Part shown: positions 1-7,085 of the stretch, in pieces
Layout: each line of letters begins with the position of its first letter
Numbering within the stretch: position 1 is the stretch's first letter
Source of the DNA: Chitinophaga costaii
GTDB lineage: Bacteria; Bacteroidota; Bacteroidia; Chitinophagales; Chitinophagaceae
Reading direction: 5' to 3'
NCBI RefSeq assembly: GCF_900094705.1
Contig: NZ_FMAR01000012.1
Span: 83,280-147,279 of the forward strand
Length of the DNA stretch: 64,000 bases
The notes under the pieces: generated by a model
What the model was told of the DNA's origin: nothing
The model's input: the letters and a program-made list of their open reading frames with translations, nothing else
Database searches by the model: none
Program-made: the position numbers and the translations under genes

Positions 1-979
1 GATCTAAATAACGGGTATGTGTATACGAAAACTTACCATTTAGTTTCAGTTGCCAGTTTTCGCGGAATGGTTTGTAATAGGTGCTTTGCACAAACGCCTG
101 CCGGTTCCACAAATGATCGCGGCTGGGCGGGCTGTATAAAATATCGGCACCCGGTAGTTGTTGGGAATCGTCGTAGTAGTAAACCTTTACCTGCAAGGTA
201 GACGCGTTGCTCCAGGCGAAACGATTGTCTTGTTCCAGCCGCAGGCTGCGCAGACCAGCATTTTCACGGCGCTGCTTTTCGGTGGCAATACCATTGTCGG
301 TAATGAAGGGATAGTTGCCCTTGGTGCTGCGGTAGTCTGCATTGAAGGAAGCCGTATAACGCTTCGATGCTTTATAATGAACGGTGAGGGCAGGATTAAT
401 ATACCCAAAGGAGCCGCTCTTTATGCGTGTCTGGACCTGCAAAGGCTGCCGCCCGTCTGGCGCCAGGGAAGCGGTGGTGAGTACCAGTGCAGCCCCATAG
501 CTATAGTTACGGGCCGGTGAAAGCAGGTCTGTGGGTTGGGCATTGTATAAGGCCATCTGGGCGAGGTTATCTGCTGAGTATTTCCCTAAATCGATCTGCC
601 CACTTTGTATATCACTGATGGCCATTCCATCATAAATTACCCCGGTATGATTGGCGCCCAGGCTGCGAACAGACACGGTTTTGAGTCCACCCAGGCCACC
701 GTAATCCCGTACTATTACACCGGAAAAATGCTTAGCGGCGTCTGCTACCGAAAGACTGTTCAGTTGTGTTAACTGTTGCTTATCCAAAAGCTGCACGGGC
801 ATGGTAGCGCGCAAGGAGGTATCGGCCAGGCGGCTGGTTACTTCCACGCCCTGCAGGTGCCGGCTGCTATCACGGAACACTTGCTGCCCTTTGGCCCGCC
901 CGCATAGAAGCAGTCCCGCACTGCAAAGGGCAATGCGGCACATATGATAATGATAACGGTAAGGCGGGCGATAATACAT
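1..979 (-). CDS. TonB-dependent receptor, BtuB-like (partial, runs off left edge)
   Basis: This is the N-terminal 326 residues of an outer-membrane TonB-dependent receptor; the C-terminal barrel lies beyond the left edge. Translated from the minus strand it shows an N-terminal hydrophobic signal segment (residues about 13-28), then a plug domain with the motifs SVADAAKHFSGV, VRDYGGLGGLKTVSVRS and GVIYDGM, then beta-strand-rich barrel sequence. The start is ATG at 979; an alternative ATG lies at 943. A cobalamin riboswitch and an intrinsic terminator hairpin lie directly upstream, so the likely substrate is vitamin B12 or a related corrinoid. The family is seen directly; the substrate is inferred from the riboswitch. 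Confidence 0.9.
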   Translation of the reverse strand, partial: MYYRPPYRYHYHMCRIALCSAGLLLCGRAKGQQVFRDSSRHLQGVEVTSRLADTSLRATMPVQLLDKQQLTQLNSLSVADAAKHFSGVIVRDYGGLGGLKTVSVRSLGANHTGVIYDGMAISDIQSGQIDLGKYSADNLAQMALYNAQPTDLLSPARNYSYGAALVLTTASLAPDGRQPLQVQTRIKSGSFGYINPALTVHYKASKRYTASFNADYRSTKGNYPFITDNGIATEKQRRENAGLRSLRLEQDNRFAWSNASTLQVKVYYYDDSQQLPGADILYSPPSRDHLWNRQAFVQSTYYKPFRENWQLKLNGKFSYTHTRYLD

Positions 980-987
980 AAACGCTC

Positions 988-1021
988 TAAAATCCGGTAC
1001 AGGAATCTGCCTGTACCGGAT
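988..1021 (-). terminator. Intrinsic terminator in the riboswitch expression platform
   Basis: A perfect 12-bp stem (992-1003 with 1010-1021) with a 6-nt loop is followed on the minus strand by TTT. It sits between the cobalamin aptamer and the receptor start codon at 979, where a ligand-dependent attenuator would be expected. Confidence 0.75.
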
Positions 1022-1139
1022 CATGATTTACAATAACCGCCTGGGGAAGCAATGCAGATAAAAAACCGGAAAGCCAGGAAACCCGGCCGGCTGGTAGATG
1101 TTCTGCGCTTTTTACCCGAAAGCGGTGGAAACGGAATAA

Positions 1140-1322
1140 CATACCGGCAGGTCTTCTGGCTTACCGCTATGTGTTGGTCGCCTTCCCGTTCATAAAACAG
1201 TGGCGTAAGGACCAACACAATTGCACACGCAGGTGCGGCGGATCACAGCTACGGGAATAGCTCCGGCTTAGTACCGGATTCCCTTTTAATGTTCCGGGGC
1301 CGAAAGCCTCGGAACAACCGGG
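1140..1322 (-). promoter_or_regulatory. Cobalamin (B12) riboswitch
   Basis: Read on the minus strand the region carries the conserved cobalamin aptamer blocks in order: an AAAAGGGAA-type block near 1290, GCCACTG near 1200, GGGAAGGCGACC near 1180, and a B12 box AGCCAGAAGACCTGCC at 1145-1160. It lies upstream of a TonB-dependent receptor on the same strand, the usual target in Bacteroidota. The intrinsic terminator at 988-1021 suggests control by premature termination when the ligand is bound. End points are approximate. Confidence 0.93.
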
Positions 1323-1341
1323 TATGAGAAATGGGTGGATG

Positions 1342-1374
1342 AAAAAATCGGCCGCCGGGTTGCGGCAGCCGATT
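1342..1374 (-). terminator. Intrinsic terminator after the DUF6580 gene
   Basis: A 12-bp stem (1346-1357 with 1363-1374, one G-T wobble) is followed on the minus strand by a T run. It separates the DUF6580 gene from the riboswitch-controlled receptor, so the two are separate transcription units. Confidence 0.85.
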
Positions 1375-1381
1375 ACTGAAT

Positions 1382-1999
1382 TTATAGGCTTTGCTTAGCC
1401 AACACCGGGAAGCGGCGCTGCATCAGCTCAAATGTTCCAAAGAAGAAGGCGCCGTAGATAAGGTTACCGTACAGCAGGTTCAGCTCAAAAGGTATGGCCA
1501 TTACCAGGCAGTGAATGAAACCGCCAAAGGTCTGTGCATACGGCTGGCTGGTACCCGGGATGGTGCCAAACTTCCAGGGGCCAATATCGGAAATGATCCA
1601 GTGGATAAACGCGGCCGCAACAGCCGCCAGCACCACGTTAGATACAGTTACTTTCTTAATAATTAACTGTCCCATAAGCACCATGCCGGCAAAGGCGAGG
1701 TAGGTAAAATACCAGCCATCGTACAGCATGCCCGTGATCATGGATGAATAGTTGGGATAGAAGAAACTATTGATCAGCACGTCACTCAGCAACAGGGTGA
1801 GCAAAGGAAACAGGTATGATTTCCATTTCTGCGCAAAGTAAGCGCCGCCAAAAAGTCCCATAGCGCCGATGGGCGAGAAATTGCTCAGCGGTGTAAGATG
1901 GCCTGCACCAGCCTTGGCAAATGCTATGCGCAATACGCCTGCTGCCAGAATAAACAGCAGCAGTACACCTACCCGGGGATTAAATTGCTTAATAGACAT
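1382..1999 (-). CDS. DUF6580-type multispanning membrane protein
   Basis: A 205-residue inner-membrane protein with about five hydrophobic segments. Near the N-terminus (residues 40-55) is the motif NFSPIGAMGLFGGAYF, which I associate with the DUF6580 family of Bacteroidota membrane proteins. The overall shape (small, all-helical, no soluble domain) resembles substrate-binding S components of ECF vitamin transporters, and it lies next to a cobalamin-controlled receptor. A role in corrinoid or metal uptake is therefore possible but only inferred: the gene has its own terminator and no aptamer is visible upstream of it. Start is ATG at 1999. Confidence 0.75.
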   Translation of the reverse strand: MSIKQFNPRVGVLLLFILAAGVLRIAFAKAGAGHLTPLSNFSPIGAMGLFGGAYFAQKWKSYLFPLLTLLLSDVLINSFFYPNYSSMITGMLYDGWYFTYLAFAGMVLMGQLIIKKVTVSNVVLAAVAAAFIHWIISDIGPWKFGTIPGTSQPYAQTFGGFIHCLVMAIPFELNLLYGNLIYGAFFFGTFELMQRRFPVLAKQSL

Positions 2000-2096
2000 A
2001 ATTTTTCAGAGAAAATTGTAGTAAAATAAGACTCCTGCAAACGTACAATAATTTGGACAGACGGCAAAAAGCCCTCACCGGCCCCCCCCAGCGCCG

Positions 2097-2142
2097 CATA
2101 AAAAAAGAGGCTGCCTCGTAAAAAGCAACCTCTTTTTATGCG
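2097..2142 (-). terminator. Terminator after the TPR gene
   Basis: A long A-rich/T-rich hairpin (GCATAAAAAAAGAGG paired with CCTCTTTTTATGC) lies immediately downstream of the minus-strand TPR gene ending at 2153. It has T runs on both strands. Confidence 0.75.
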
Positions 2143-2152
2143 GTAAGAAGCA

Positions 2153-2803
2153 TCAGCCTGGCATCCGGGAAATATATTTATCGATCTCCTTAATCTGGGC
2201 TACAAGTTCCTTAGTGGCAGGCTTTTCGGCCTTTGCCCGGCGGAAAAAATCTTTTGCCACCTTAAACTCGCGGCGGTTCATGGCGATAGTAGTAAGCTGG
2301 AGGAGAGCAGCGGCGCGATTTTCCTTGTCTGGCAAACCCAGGCGAAGGGCTTTACGCAGGTTGGTGTCTGCCGTTTTAATGTCGTTTTTCTGGAGGGCAA
2401 TGGCGCCCAACTGGAAATATTGCATGCCTTCCTGGTCTTTCAGGGGGCTGCCAGACTTAATGCTTTGGCGAATAGCGGTTTCGGCCTTATCCAGATCCTG
2501 GTTGGTCATTGCCAGGTTGCTCTGCATAAAATAATAGGCGGAGCGGATAGGCTTATATAATAAATTGGGAAATTTAATACTATTCATGATGCGCATGGCA
2601 CCTTCCATATCGCCAGCTTCCACGGCGTCTTGCACCAGGCGCATGGGTCCTAGCATAAAATGCGTTACCAGGCAAATTACGGCCAGGAAGAGAATGATAG
2701 TAGCTTCCCACCAGCCGATGGTAATGCCCATCACGATACCGCCAATCAGTAAAATAATGCCCAAAGGCAGGCGATAGCGCACAAATAAGTTCAATGCTTT
2801 CAT
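2153..2803 (-). CDS. Membrane-anchored tetratricopeptide-repeat protein
   Basis: A 216-residue protein with two N-terminal transmembrane helices (about residues 10-30 and 32-50), followed by helical TPR-like repeats from about residue 55 to 205 (for example AMRIMNSIKFPN, YFQLGAIALQKNDIKTADTN, ALLQLTTIAMNRREFKVAKD). It is probably a scaffold at the inner membrane with the TPR region in the cytosol. The partner is unknown and the neighbours give no clue. Start ATG 2803; a terminator follows. Confidence 0.8.
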   Translation of the reverse strand: MKALNLFVRYRLPLGIILLIGGIVMGITIGWWEATIILFLAVICLVTHFMLGPMRLVQDAVEAGDMEGAMRIMNSIKFPNLLYKPIRSAYYFMQSNLAMTNQDLDKAETAIRQSIKSGSPLKDQEGMQYFQLGAIALQKNDIKTADTNLRKALRLGLPDKENRAAALLQLTTIAMNRREFKVAKDFFRRAKAEKPATKELVAQIKEIDKYISRMPG

Positions 2804-3005
2804 GTTCGTTTACATCAAGAGGCGCAAATATAACGCAAAATAGAAGACTTGAAGACCGGAAGAATGGATTGCAAGAAGAATTGGCCGGTATGTCCTAAAT
2901 TATTTGTACATACAGGCAAAGAGAAATAGGACGGGGATAGGGAAATAATGCGATCGGGGCTAATAAAACCAGGTGTAATCATTCGGTTAATAGAAAGAGG
3001 GGTAC

Positions 3006-3473
3006 TCATGTCCAGCTACCACGGTAGGGTAATGCATGATCTTCCAGGTTGTTCCGCACAATCTGGAGGATGGCCATTTCAACATCGTGGTAGCGGGTTT
3101 GCCTTTGCTCCTTTTTGAAGTAAGCCACTTTATCCTCGTCGGGCTTTTCCTGGGGGAAGGTGGAAAAAAGCGCCTTCAACGTGGCTACCTGCTGATGGTA
3201 ATCGTCGTTTTCAATAATATAAAAAGTGTGCTTCCAATCGATCTGGTTGTCAGGTACTTTAATCTGGATAGCGGTGGCCAGGTCGTACAGGAAAGGTACT
3301 GTAGCCCAACGTTTATTCCGCAATTCGTATATCCAGGCAGATACCAGGCGTTGATCCACCTTCTTTATATTGGCCAGCGCCTTCACCGGTATCTGAAATA
3401 CTTGCTCGAAAACATCCTGTACATCAATCAAAACGACTTGATCGCGTTGCTCCGCAATAATAATATTATGCAT
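3006..3473 (-). CDS. Hypothetical protein, 155 aa
   Basis: I do not recognise this family. It is a soluble, mixed-charge protein with no signal peptide or membrane segment. The middle part (about residues 50-85) is rich in aromatic residues and includes RLVSAWIYELRNKRWATVPF. The ATG is at 3473; a TTG six bases upstream also opens the frame. The opposite strand carries a longer frame (3036-3545), but its composition is not protein-like. The neighbours (TPR protein and PAP2-like protein, same strand) do not suggest a role. Confidence 0.6.
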   Translation of the reverse strand: MHNIIIAEQRDQVVLIDVQDVFEQVFQIPVKALANIKKVDQRLVSAWIYELRNKRWATVPFLYDLATAIQIKVPDNQIDWKHTFYIIENDDYHQQVATLKALFSTFPQEKPDEDKVAYFKKEQRQTRYHDVEMAILQIVRNNLEDHALPYRGSWT

Positions 3474-3578
3474 ACACAAACATTAAAAATAAGGGGAAAG
3501 GGGGTGACCATTTTCACCATGCGGTATGGAGTTATTAACGTATAATAAGTGCGTTTGGTTGTAATGGTTGCCAACTAT

Positions 3579-4181
3579 TTAAGCTGCCGGACACAGGGCC
3601 CATAAAAGCCCCAGACCGGTAAGTATGCCAATGATCCCGCCACTGCAAATTTCCCGCAGGGTGTGCCGGCCCAGCAATAATCTGGAAATTCCTACCAATA
3701 CCGCAAATACAAGCATAGCCACGCCCAGGGGGTAACTATAAAACATTACCGTAAACGAGAGGAAAAAGGCCATGGCGCTGTGCAGGGAAGCTTTGATAAA
3801 AAAATTCACCCCAAAACATATTGCCATCATTCCCAATGCAAACCCTACGCCCAAGGTAAGGGGCCAGGGCTGGTGCGTTAATAGCAGGATGGCGGTGGCC
3901 AATACAAAAGCCCCGATCAGGAAAAAATAAAAAGAGGTGCGTTGCTGGCGAACCGATATGTCGAAATTGCTGTACACCCCACTGCGGGTCTTACGGTAAA
4001 TAAAGAGCGTAACCGGCAGTGTAATTACGCCAATAATAATACCGGCAGCAATGATGGCCTGTCGTATGCCGTAAGCCCGGAAAGAAAGGAACAAGGCTAC
4101 GAGAGAGCCAAGCAGGAGCGGATGGCCGATAACGGAAACAAAGCGGGCAAGGCGCGCAAGTGCAGGCGGCAGGGTTTTCAT
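3579..4181 (-). CDS. Divergent PAP2-superfamily membrane protein
   Basis: A 200-residue protein with about five transmembrane helices. The C-terminal third carries a PAP2 phosphatase signature: a LHS element (H134) like the central motif, and SRLLLGRHTLRE (R167, H173, E177), matching SRxxxxxHxxxD except that the final acid is Glu. The first motif, KxxxxxxRP, is only suggested by the basic stretch RKTRSG...RQQR. It may dephosphorylate an isoprenoid or phospholipid phosphate at the periplasmic face, or it may be a non-catalytic relative. ATG at 4181 is chosen because the codon at 4190 is TTG. Confidence 0.7.
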   Translation of the reverse strand: MKTLPPALARLARFVSVIGHPLLLGSLVALFLSFRAYGIRQAIIAAGIIIGVITLPVTLFIYRKTRSGVYSNFDISVRQQRTSFYFFLIGAFVLATAILLLTHQPWPLTLGVGFALGMMAICFGVNFFIKASLHSAMAFFLSFTVMFYSYPLGVAMLVFAVLVGISRLLLGRHTLREICSGGIIGILTGLGLLWALCPAA

Positions 4182-4248
4182 AGGTATCAAAATTAGGATA
4201 ATCTAAATAATCAATTTATCTCATTTATAAAATCACATAGTGTCGCAT

Positions 4249-4304
4249 AAAAAAAGGCGGTGAGAACACCGCCTTCAAAATTTTAACCATATCCTATGAA
4301 AAAC
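4249..4304 (-). ncRNA. Candidate ~57-nt small RNA
   Basis: Between the ohr gene (which has its own terminator at 4471-4511) and the PAP2-like gene, the minus strand shows a promoter-like pair (4311-4340), then about 30 nt containing GGTTTTTCATAGGATATGG, then a 9-bp hairpin (4254-4262 with 4267-4275, loop of 4) followed by seven Ts. This is the layout of a very short independent transcript. A related box plus hairpin occurs at 34315-34369. It could instead be a leader of the PAP2-like gene or a relic of another element. Confidence 0.4.
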
Positions 4305-4310
4305 CTATAA

Positions 4311-4340
4311 CAAAGATAGGCGGAGCTGCCAAGCTACAAA
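4311..4340 (-). promoter_or_regulatory. Bacteroidota-type promoter for the candidate small RNA
   Basis: On the minus strand there is a -33-like TTTG (4337-4340), an 18-nt spacer and a -7 box TATCTTTG (4311-4318), an exact match to TAnnTTTG. The predicted start is near 4304. Confidence 0.5.
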
Positions 4341-4470
4341 GAAGGATTTCGCCAATGCTGGTTTTGACTTGGTCAGTGTAAGCATTTGGGGGGTGATAAC
4401 AAACGGTTAACAAATGGATGGAGGGCTATCAACCTGCTGTAGTTGTAGCTGCCCATGGCAGTGGATTGGC

Positions 4471-4511
4471 GCAAAAAAGCCGCTGCCCATGAGGGTAGCG
4501 GCCTTTTTTGC
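4471..4511 (-). terminator. Terminator after ohr
   Basis: Stem GCCGCTGCCC/GGGTAGCGGC with a 4-nt loop, flanked by A6 and T6 runs, directly downstream of the minus-strand ohr stop codon. Confidence 0.9.
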
Positions 4512-4528
4512 AAAGTTTTTTATGTAGA

Positions 4529-4948
4529 TTATTTTACAATAACCTGCACGTCGATGTTATTGCGGGTTGCCTTAGAGTAGGGGCATACCTGGTGAGCTTT
4601 ATGGGCCAGGTCTTCCGCTACTGCCTTATCTACACCGGGAATTTCCACGGTAAGAACTACAGACAAACCAAAACCACCATCGGTGTCTTTGCCAATGCTT
4701 ACTTCTGCCGTGGTATTGTTGATGCCTACGCCGCTGATCTTTTCATTGCGTATCACCATCGACAGGGCGCTGTCGAAGCAGGCAGCATATCCTGCGGCAA
4801 AAAACAATTCGGGATTAGGATAATTACCAGCAGGGCCGCCTAATTCTTTCGGCATCCTAACGTCTACATCCAGAATTCCGTTGGGGGTGGTTACATGGCC
4901 ATTACGTCCGCCGGTTACCGTGGCTTTCGCCGTATACAACTTTTCCAT
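4529..4948 (-). CDS. ohr: Organic hydroperoxide resistance protein Ohr (OsmC family)
   Basis: A 139-residue cytosolic thiol peroxidase that reduces organic hydroperoxides, usually with lipoylated partners. Both catalytic cysteines are present: C57 in YAACFDSAL and C122 in QVCPYSKATR. The N-terminal Ohr pattern (LYTAKATVTGGRNG) and full family length are also seen. It lies 44 bases downstream of the MarR-type ohrR gene on the same strand, giving an ohrR-ohr operon behind the palindromic operator at 5427-5445, and is followed by a strong terminator. Confidence 0.97.
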   Translation of the reverse strand: MEKLYTAKATVTGGRNGHVTTPNGILDVDVRMPKELGGPAGNYPNPELFFAAGYAACFDSALSMVIRNEKISGVGINNTTAEVSIGKDTDGGFGLSVVLTVEIPGVDKAVAEDLAHKAHQVCPYSKATRNNIDVQVIVK

Positions 4949-4992
4949 TTGATAAATTTTTTATGATGAAGTAAATGTGAGTCTAAGTGAGT

Positions 4993-5424
4993 CTAATAAG
5001 TAGGTTCCAGGCTATGTAGCAATGTAGATAGCTGGCCCCGGAGGGCATTAATTTGGTCCAGGGATAAATTCATTTTATCCTGCAATGCCCCGGTTACCGT
5101 GGGTGCCTGTTCCTGCAGGGCCTTGCCTGCAGCGGTAAGGTGTACCAGCACCACGCGCTCGTCGGTGGTGTCCCGCTGGCGATGCAGCAACTGTTTTTCT
5201 TCCAGGCGCTTCAGCAGTGGGGTAAGGGTACCACTGTCCAGGTAAAGGCGTGCACCCAAATCTTTTACGCTGCGGCCATCCTGCTCCCACAGCAGCACCA
5301 TTACCAGGTATTGCGGGTAGGTGATACCCAACGCATCCAACGCCGGGCGGTACACGCAGGTGAATTGCCGGGAAAGTGCGTATATGGTAAAACACAAATG
5401 ATCCTCGAGTGTTAAATTTTGCAT
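4993..5424 (-). CDS. ohrR: Organic-peroxide-sensing MarR-family repressor OhrR
   Basis: A 143-residue winged-helix MarR regulator, first gene of the ohrR-ohr operon. The peroxide-sensing cysteine is C11 in LEDHLCF. There is no C-terminal cysteine, so it is of the one-Cys type (as in Bacillus) rather than the two-Cys Xanthomonas type. C23 is an additional N-terminal cysteine. The wing includes TDERVVLVHLT. ATG 5424 is chosen over the TTG at 5433, which would lie inside the palindromic operator. It is expected to bind that operator and release it when C11 is oxidised. Confidence 0.95.
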   Translation of the reverse strand: MQNLTLEDHLCFTIYALSRQFTCVYRPALDALGITYPQYLVMVLLWEQDGRSVKDLGARLYLDSGTLTPLLKRLEEKQLLHRQRDTTDERVVLVHLTAAGKALQEQAPTVTGALQDKMNLSLDQINALRGQLSTLLHSLEPTY

Positions 5425-5426
5425 TG

Positions 5427-5445
5427 TACACAATTTGATTGTGTA
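5427..5445. promoter_or_regulatory. OhrR operator palindrome
   Basis: A perfect inverted repeat, TACACAAT - 3 nt - ATTGTGTA, ends 2 bases upstream of the ohrR ATG. It resembles known OhrR sites (TACAATT...AATTGTA). Its position would block ohrR-ohr transcription. Confidence 0.8.
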
Positions 5446-5609
5446 AAATTAGTTTGTTTCATTGTACTGGCCAAATAAATTTTGAAATCGCGGCAAGAAG
5501 TTGTTGGAGAAAAATGTTGCAGCGTTATGGAATACCGGGTCATTTACCATCTTTCAGTAAATACATCTGGCTTCAACACGGCCTTTCATCCATTAAAAAT
5601 CTTGTTGTT

Positions 5610-6308
5610 ATGAAAAGATCCATGCAATTACAGGTTGATGCACCCTGCTCCCAGGAATGGGAAGGCATGCAGTCTGCCATGGGAGGCCGTTTCTGCGGGA
5701 GCTGCCAGAAAACGGTGATCGATTTTACACAAATGAGCGATGCCGACATGCTTGCTACCATTACCCGTTTGGCCGGCGGTTGCTGTGGACGCTTTGCGGC
5801 ACAACAGTTAGAACGCCCGCTGGTGTTACATCCTGCACACCGCGTACCCTTCCGCATGCCTACGCTCCCAGCGGCGGTAGTGCTGGCTTCCTGGTTGCTG
5901 CTTTCCCTGCCAGACAGCCTGCATGCGCAGCAGCAAAAGCCCGTGGCCACGCAGCAGGTGAGTTGCCCGCCGGGCGTCGAACAAATGATAGTAGGGGAAG
6001 TGGTGCCTTACACAGTGATTTCAGGATGTGTAAAGAATGGGTCCAGGCCCATTGCCAATGCGACCGTGTTGCTGGGCAATACTACCAGGCAAACAAAAAC
6101 AGATGCGAATGGATGCTTTAAATTGGAAATGGCTGCACTGCTGCCTGATAAGGCCTACCTGCTGGTAAAAGCAGCACCATATGCTAATAAAAAAGTAGTG
6201 ATGGATGCCCAACACCCGGATAAATTCCTGGATATACAATTGCAGGACCTCCGCCCCATGGTGATGGGCAAGATGACTATCAAGACTACTACCAAAACCG
6301 TACGGTAA
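5610..6308 (+). CDS. Membrane protein with N-terminal Cys motif and CarboxypepD_reg-like domain
   Basis: A 232-residue Bacteroidota-specific protein. The N-terminal cytosolic part has C10 and GRFCGSCQKTVIDFT, a Cys-x-x-Cys pair that may bind metal, with the FTQMSDADML element common in this family. A transmembrane helix follows (about residues 90-108, AAVVLASWLLLSLPDSL). The C-terminal periplasmic part is a CarboxypepD_reg-like beta domain (SGCVKNGSRPIANATVLLGN). Function is unknown; I infer a surface or envelope role. ATG 5610 is chosen over upstream in-frame starts because MKRSMQLQVDAPC is the usual beginning. Confidence 0.8.
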   Translation: MKRSMQLQVDAPCSQEWEGMQSAMGGRFCGSCQKTVIDFTQMSDADMLATITRLAGGCCGRFAAQQLERPLVLHPAHRVPFRMPTLPAAVVLASWLLLSLPDSLHAQQQKPVATQQVSCPPGVEQMIVGEVVPYTVISGCVKNGSRPIANATVLLGNTTRQTKTDANGCFKLEMAALLPDKAYLLVKAAPYANKKVVMDAQHPDKFLDIQLQDLRPMVMGKMTIKTTTKTVR

Positions 6309-6671
6309 ATGGCGTCCGTGCCGCATAAGGCCCATCCCCGCATGATGGGTATGGCTGCTATTACTACTTTAAATAACAACATATGCAAGCAGTATTGCAC
6401 ATTGTCAGGCCCTGTACGGCTAGTAACTATACCTGCTATATGTTGTTGGGCGGCATTACATTAGGACTACCTATCTCAAAAACGCGTCCCGCCCGCTAAA
6501 AAACGTGGCAGGAAGAAATAAGGAAACGGTATTGTCCACAGATTGCGGAAGCTAATTTAATGATCCTGCCATTATAACGGCCCACCAGCCATGCTTATAG
6601 AAAAAGCCAGGATGGATCAAATTTTGTAACGGGATAATCAATACATTCGTTTACCGCTAAAAATTCAGACC
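6309..6671. other. Intergenic region, nothing identified
   Basis: About 360 bases between the CarboxypepD_reg-like gene and the acidic small protein. I see no convincing ORF, terminator or RNA. TACATTCG about 29 bases before the next start is a weak -7-like element. Confidence 0.4.
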
Positions 6672-6953
6672 ATGGCATTACCTAAGTTTATGATTGCAGA
6701 TGATCCGATCACCGATCCGGATAATGAATATATCTTCCATACAGAACCGCCACGCTTTTTCGCAAAACGGGTAGAAGTAGAAGAAGACGAGGAACGTGCC
6801 TACATCGATATCGTGGAAGAACTCGATAACGTGGATGAATTTTTCAAAAACGATCCGGCCAAAAAGGAAGAATTGCTGGAGGAGCTAGAAGACTGGTACT
6901 ATAGCTACCTGGAATGGCTGGAAGAAGATGATGATGAGGAGGAAGATGATTAA
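6672..6953 (+). CDS. Small highly acidic protein, 93 aa
   Basis: A soluble protein with no recognised catalytic motif and a strongly acidic C-terminus (WLEEDDDEEEDD), with Glu/Asp-rich stretches from about residue 35 on. The N-terminal part (MALPKFMIADDPITDPDNEY...TEPPRFFAK) looks conserved rather than random, and I believe similar short proteins are common in Chitinophagaceae. It may bind basic proteins, nucleic-acid partners or cations; this is inference only. It has its own strong terminator, so it is a monocistronic unit. Confidence 0.75.
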   Translation: MALPKFMIADDPITDPDNEYIFHTEPPRFFAKRVEVEEDEERAYIDIVEELDNVDEFFKNDPAKKEELLEELEDWYYSYLEWLEEDDDEEEDD

Positions 6954-6964
6954 ATTCAGTATCC

Positions 6965-7010
6965 CATAAAAAAAGCGGGTGTTTCACGAACGAAACACCC
7001 GCTTTTTTTA
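6965..7010 (+). terminator. Terminator after the acidic protein gene
   Basis: A 13-bp stem (AAGCGGGTGTTTC/GAAACACCCGCTT) with a 6-nt loop and T7 tract just downstream of the stop at 6953. The A run on the other side makes it bidirectional. Confidence 0.9.
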
Positions 7011-7085
7011 TGCCTTACACTAATTTACAATCACTAATACATCACGCCACACCCAGGCTTCTGCTACGTTAGCCAGGTGAATAGT

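Noticed and set aside
158..520. 120-residue plus-strand ORF at the left edge
   Set aside because: It is antisense to the BtuB-like receptor, whose frame is open and protein-like over the whole stretch.
1021..1218. 65-residue minus-strand ORF
   Set aside because: It lies inside the cobalamin riboswitch and its platform; conserved aptamer blocks explain the sequence.
2815..3009. 64-residue minus-strand ORF overlapping the 3006-3473 gene by ATGA
   Set aside because: The overlap looks attractive, but the translation has no protein-like features and occupies the leader of the TPR gene.
3036..3545. 169-residue plus-strand ORF
   Set aside because: Antisense to the 155-residue minus-strand gene; hydrophobic and low-quality composition typical of a shadow frame.
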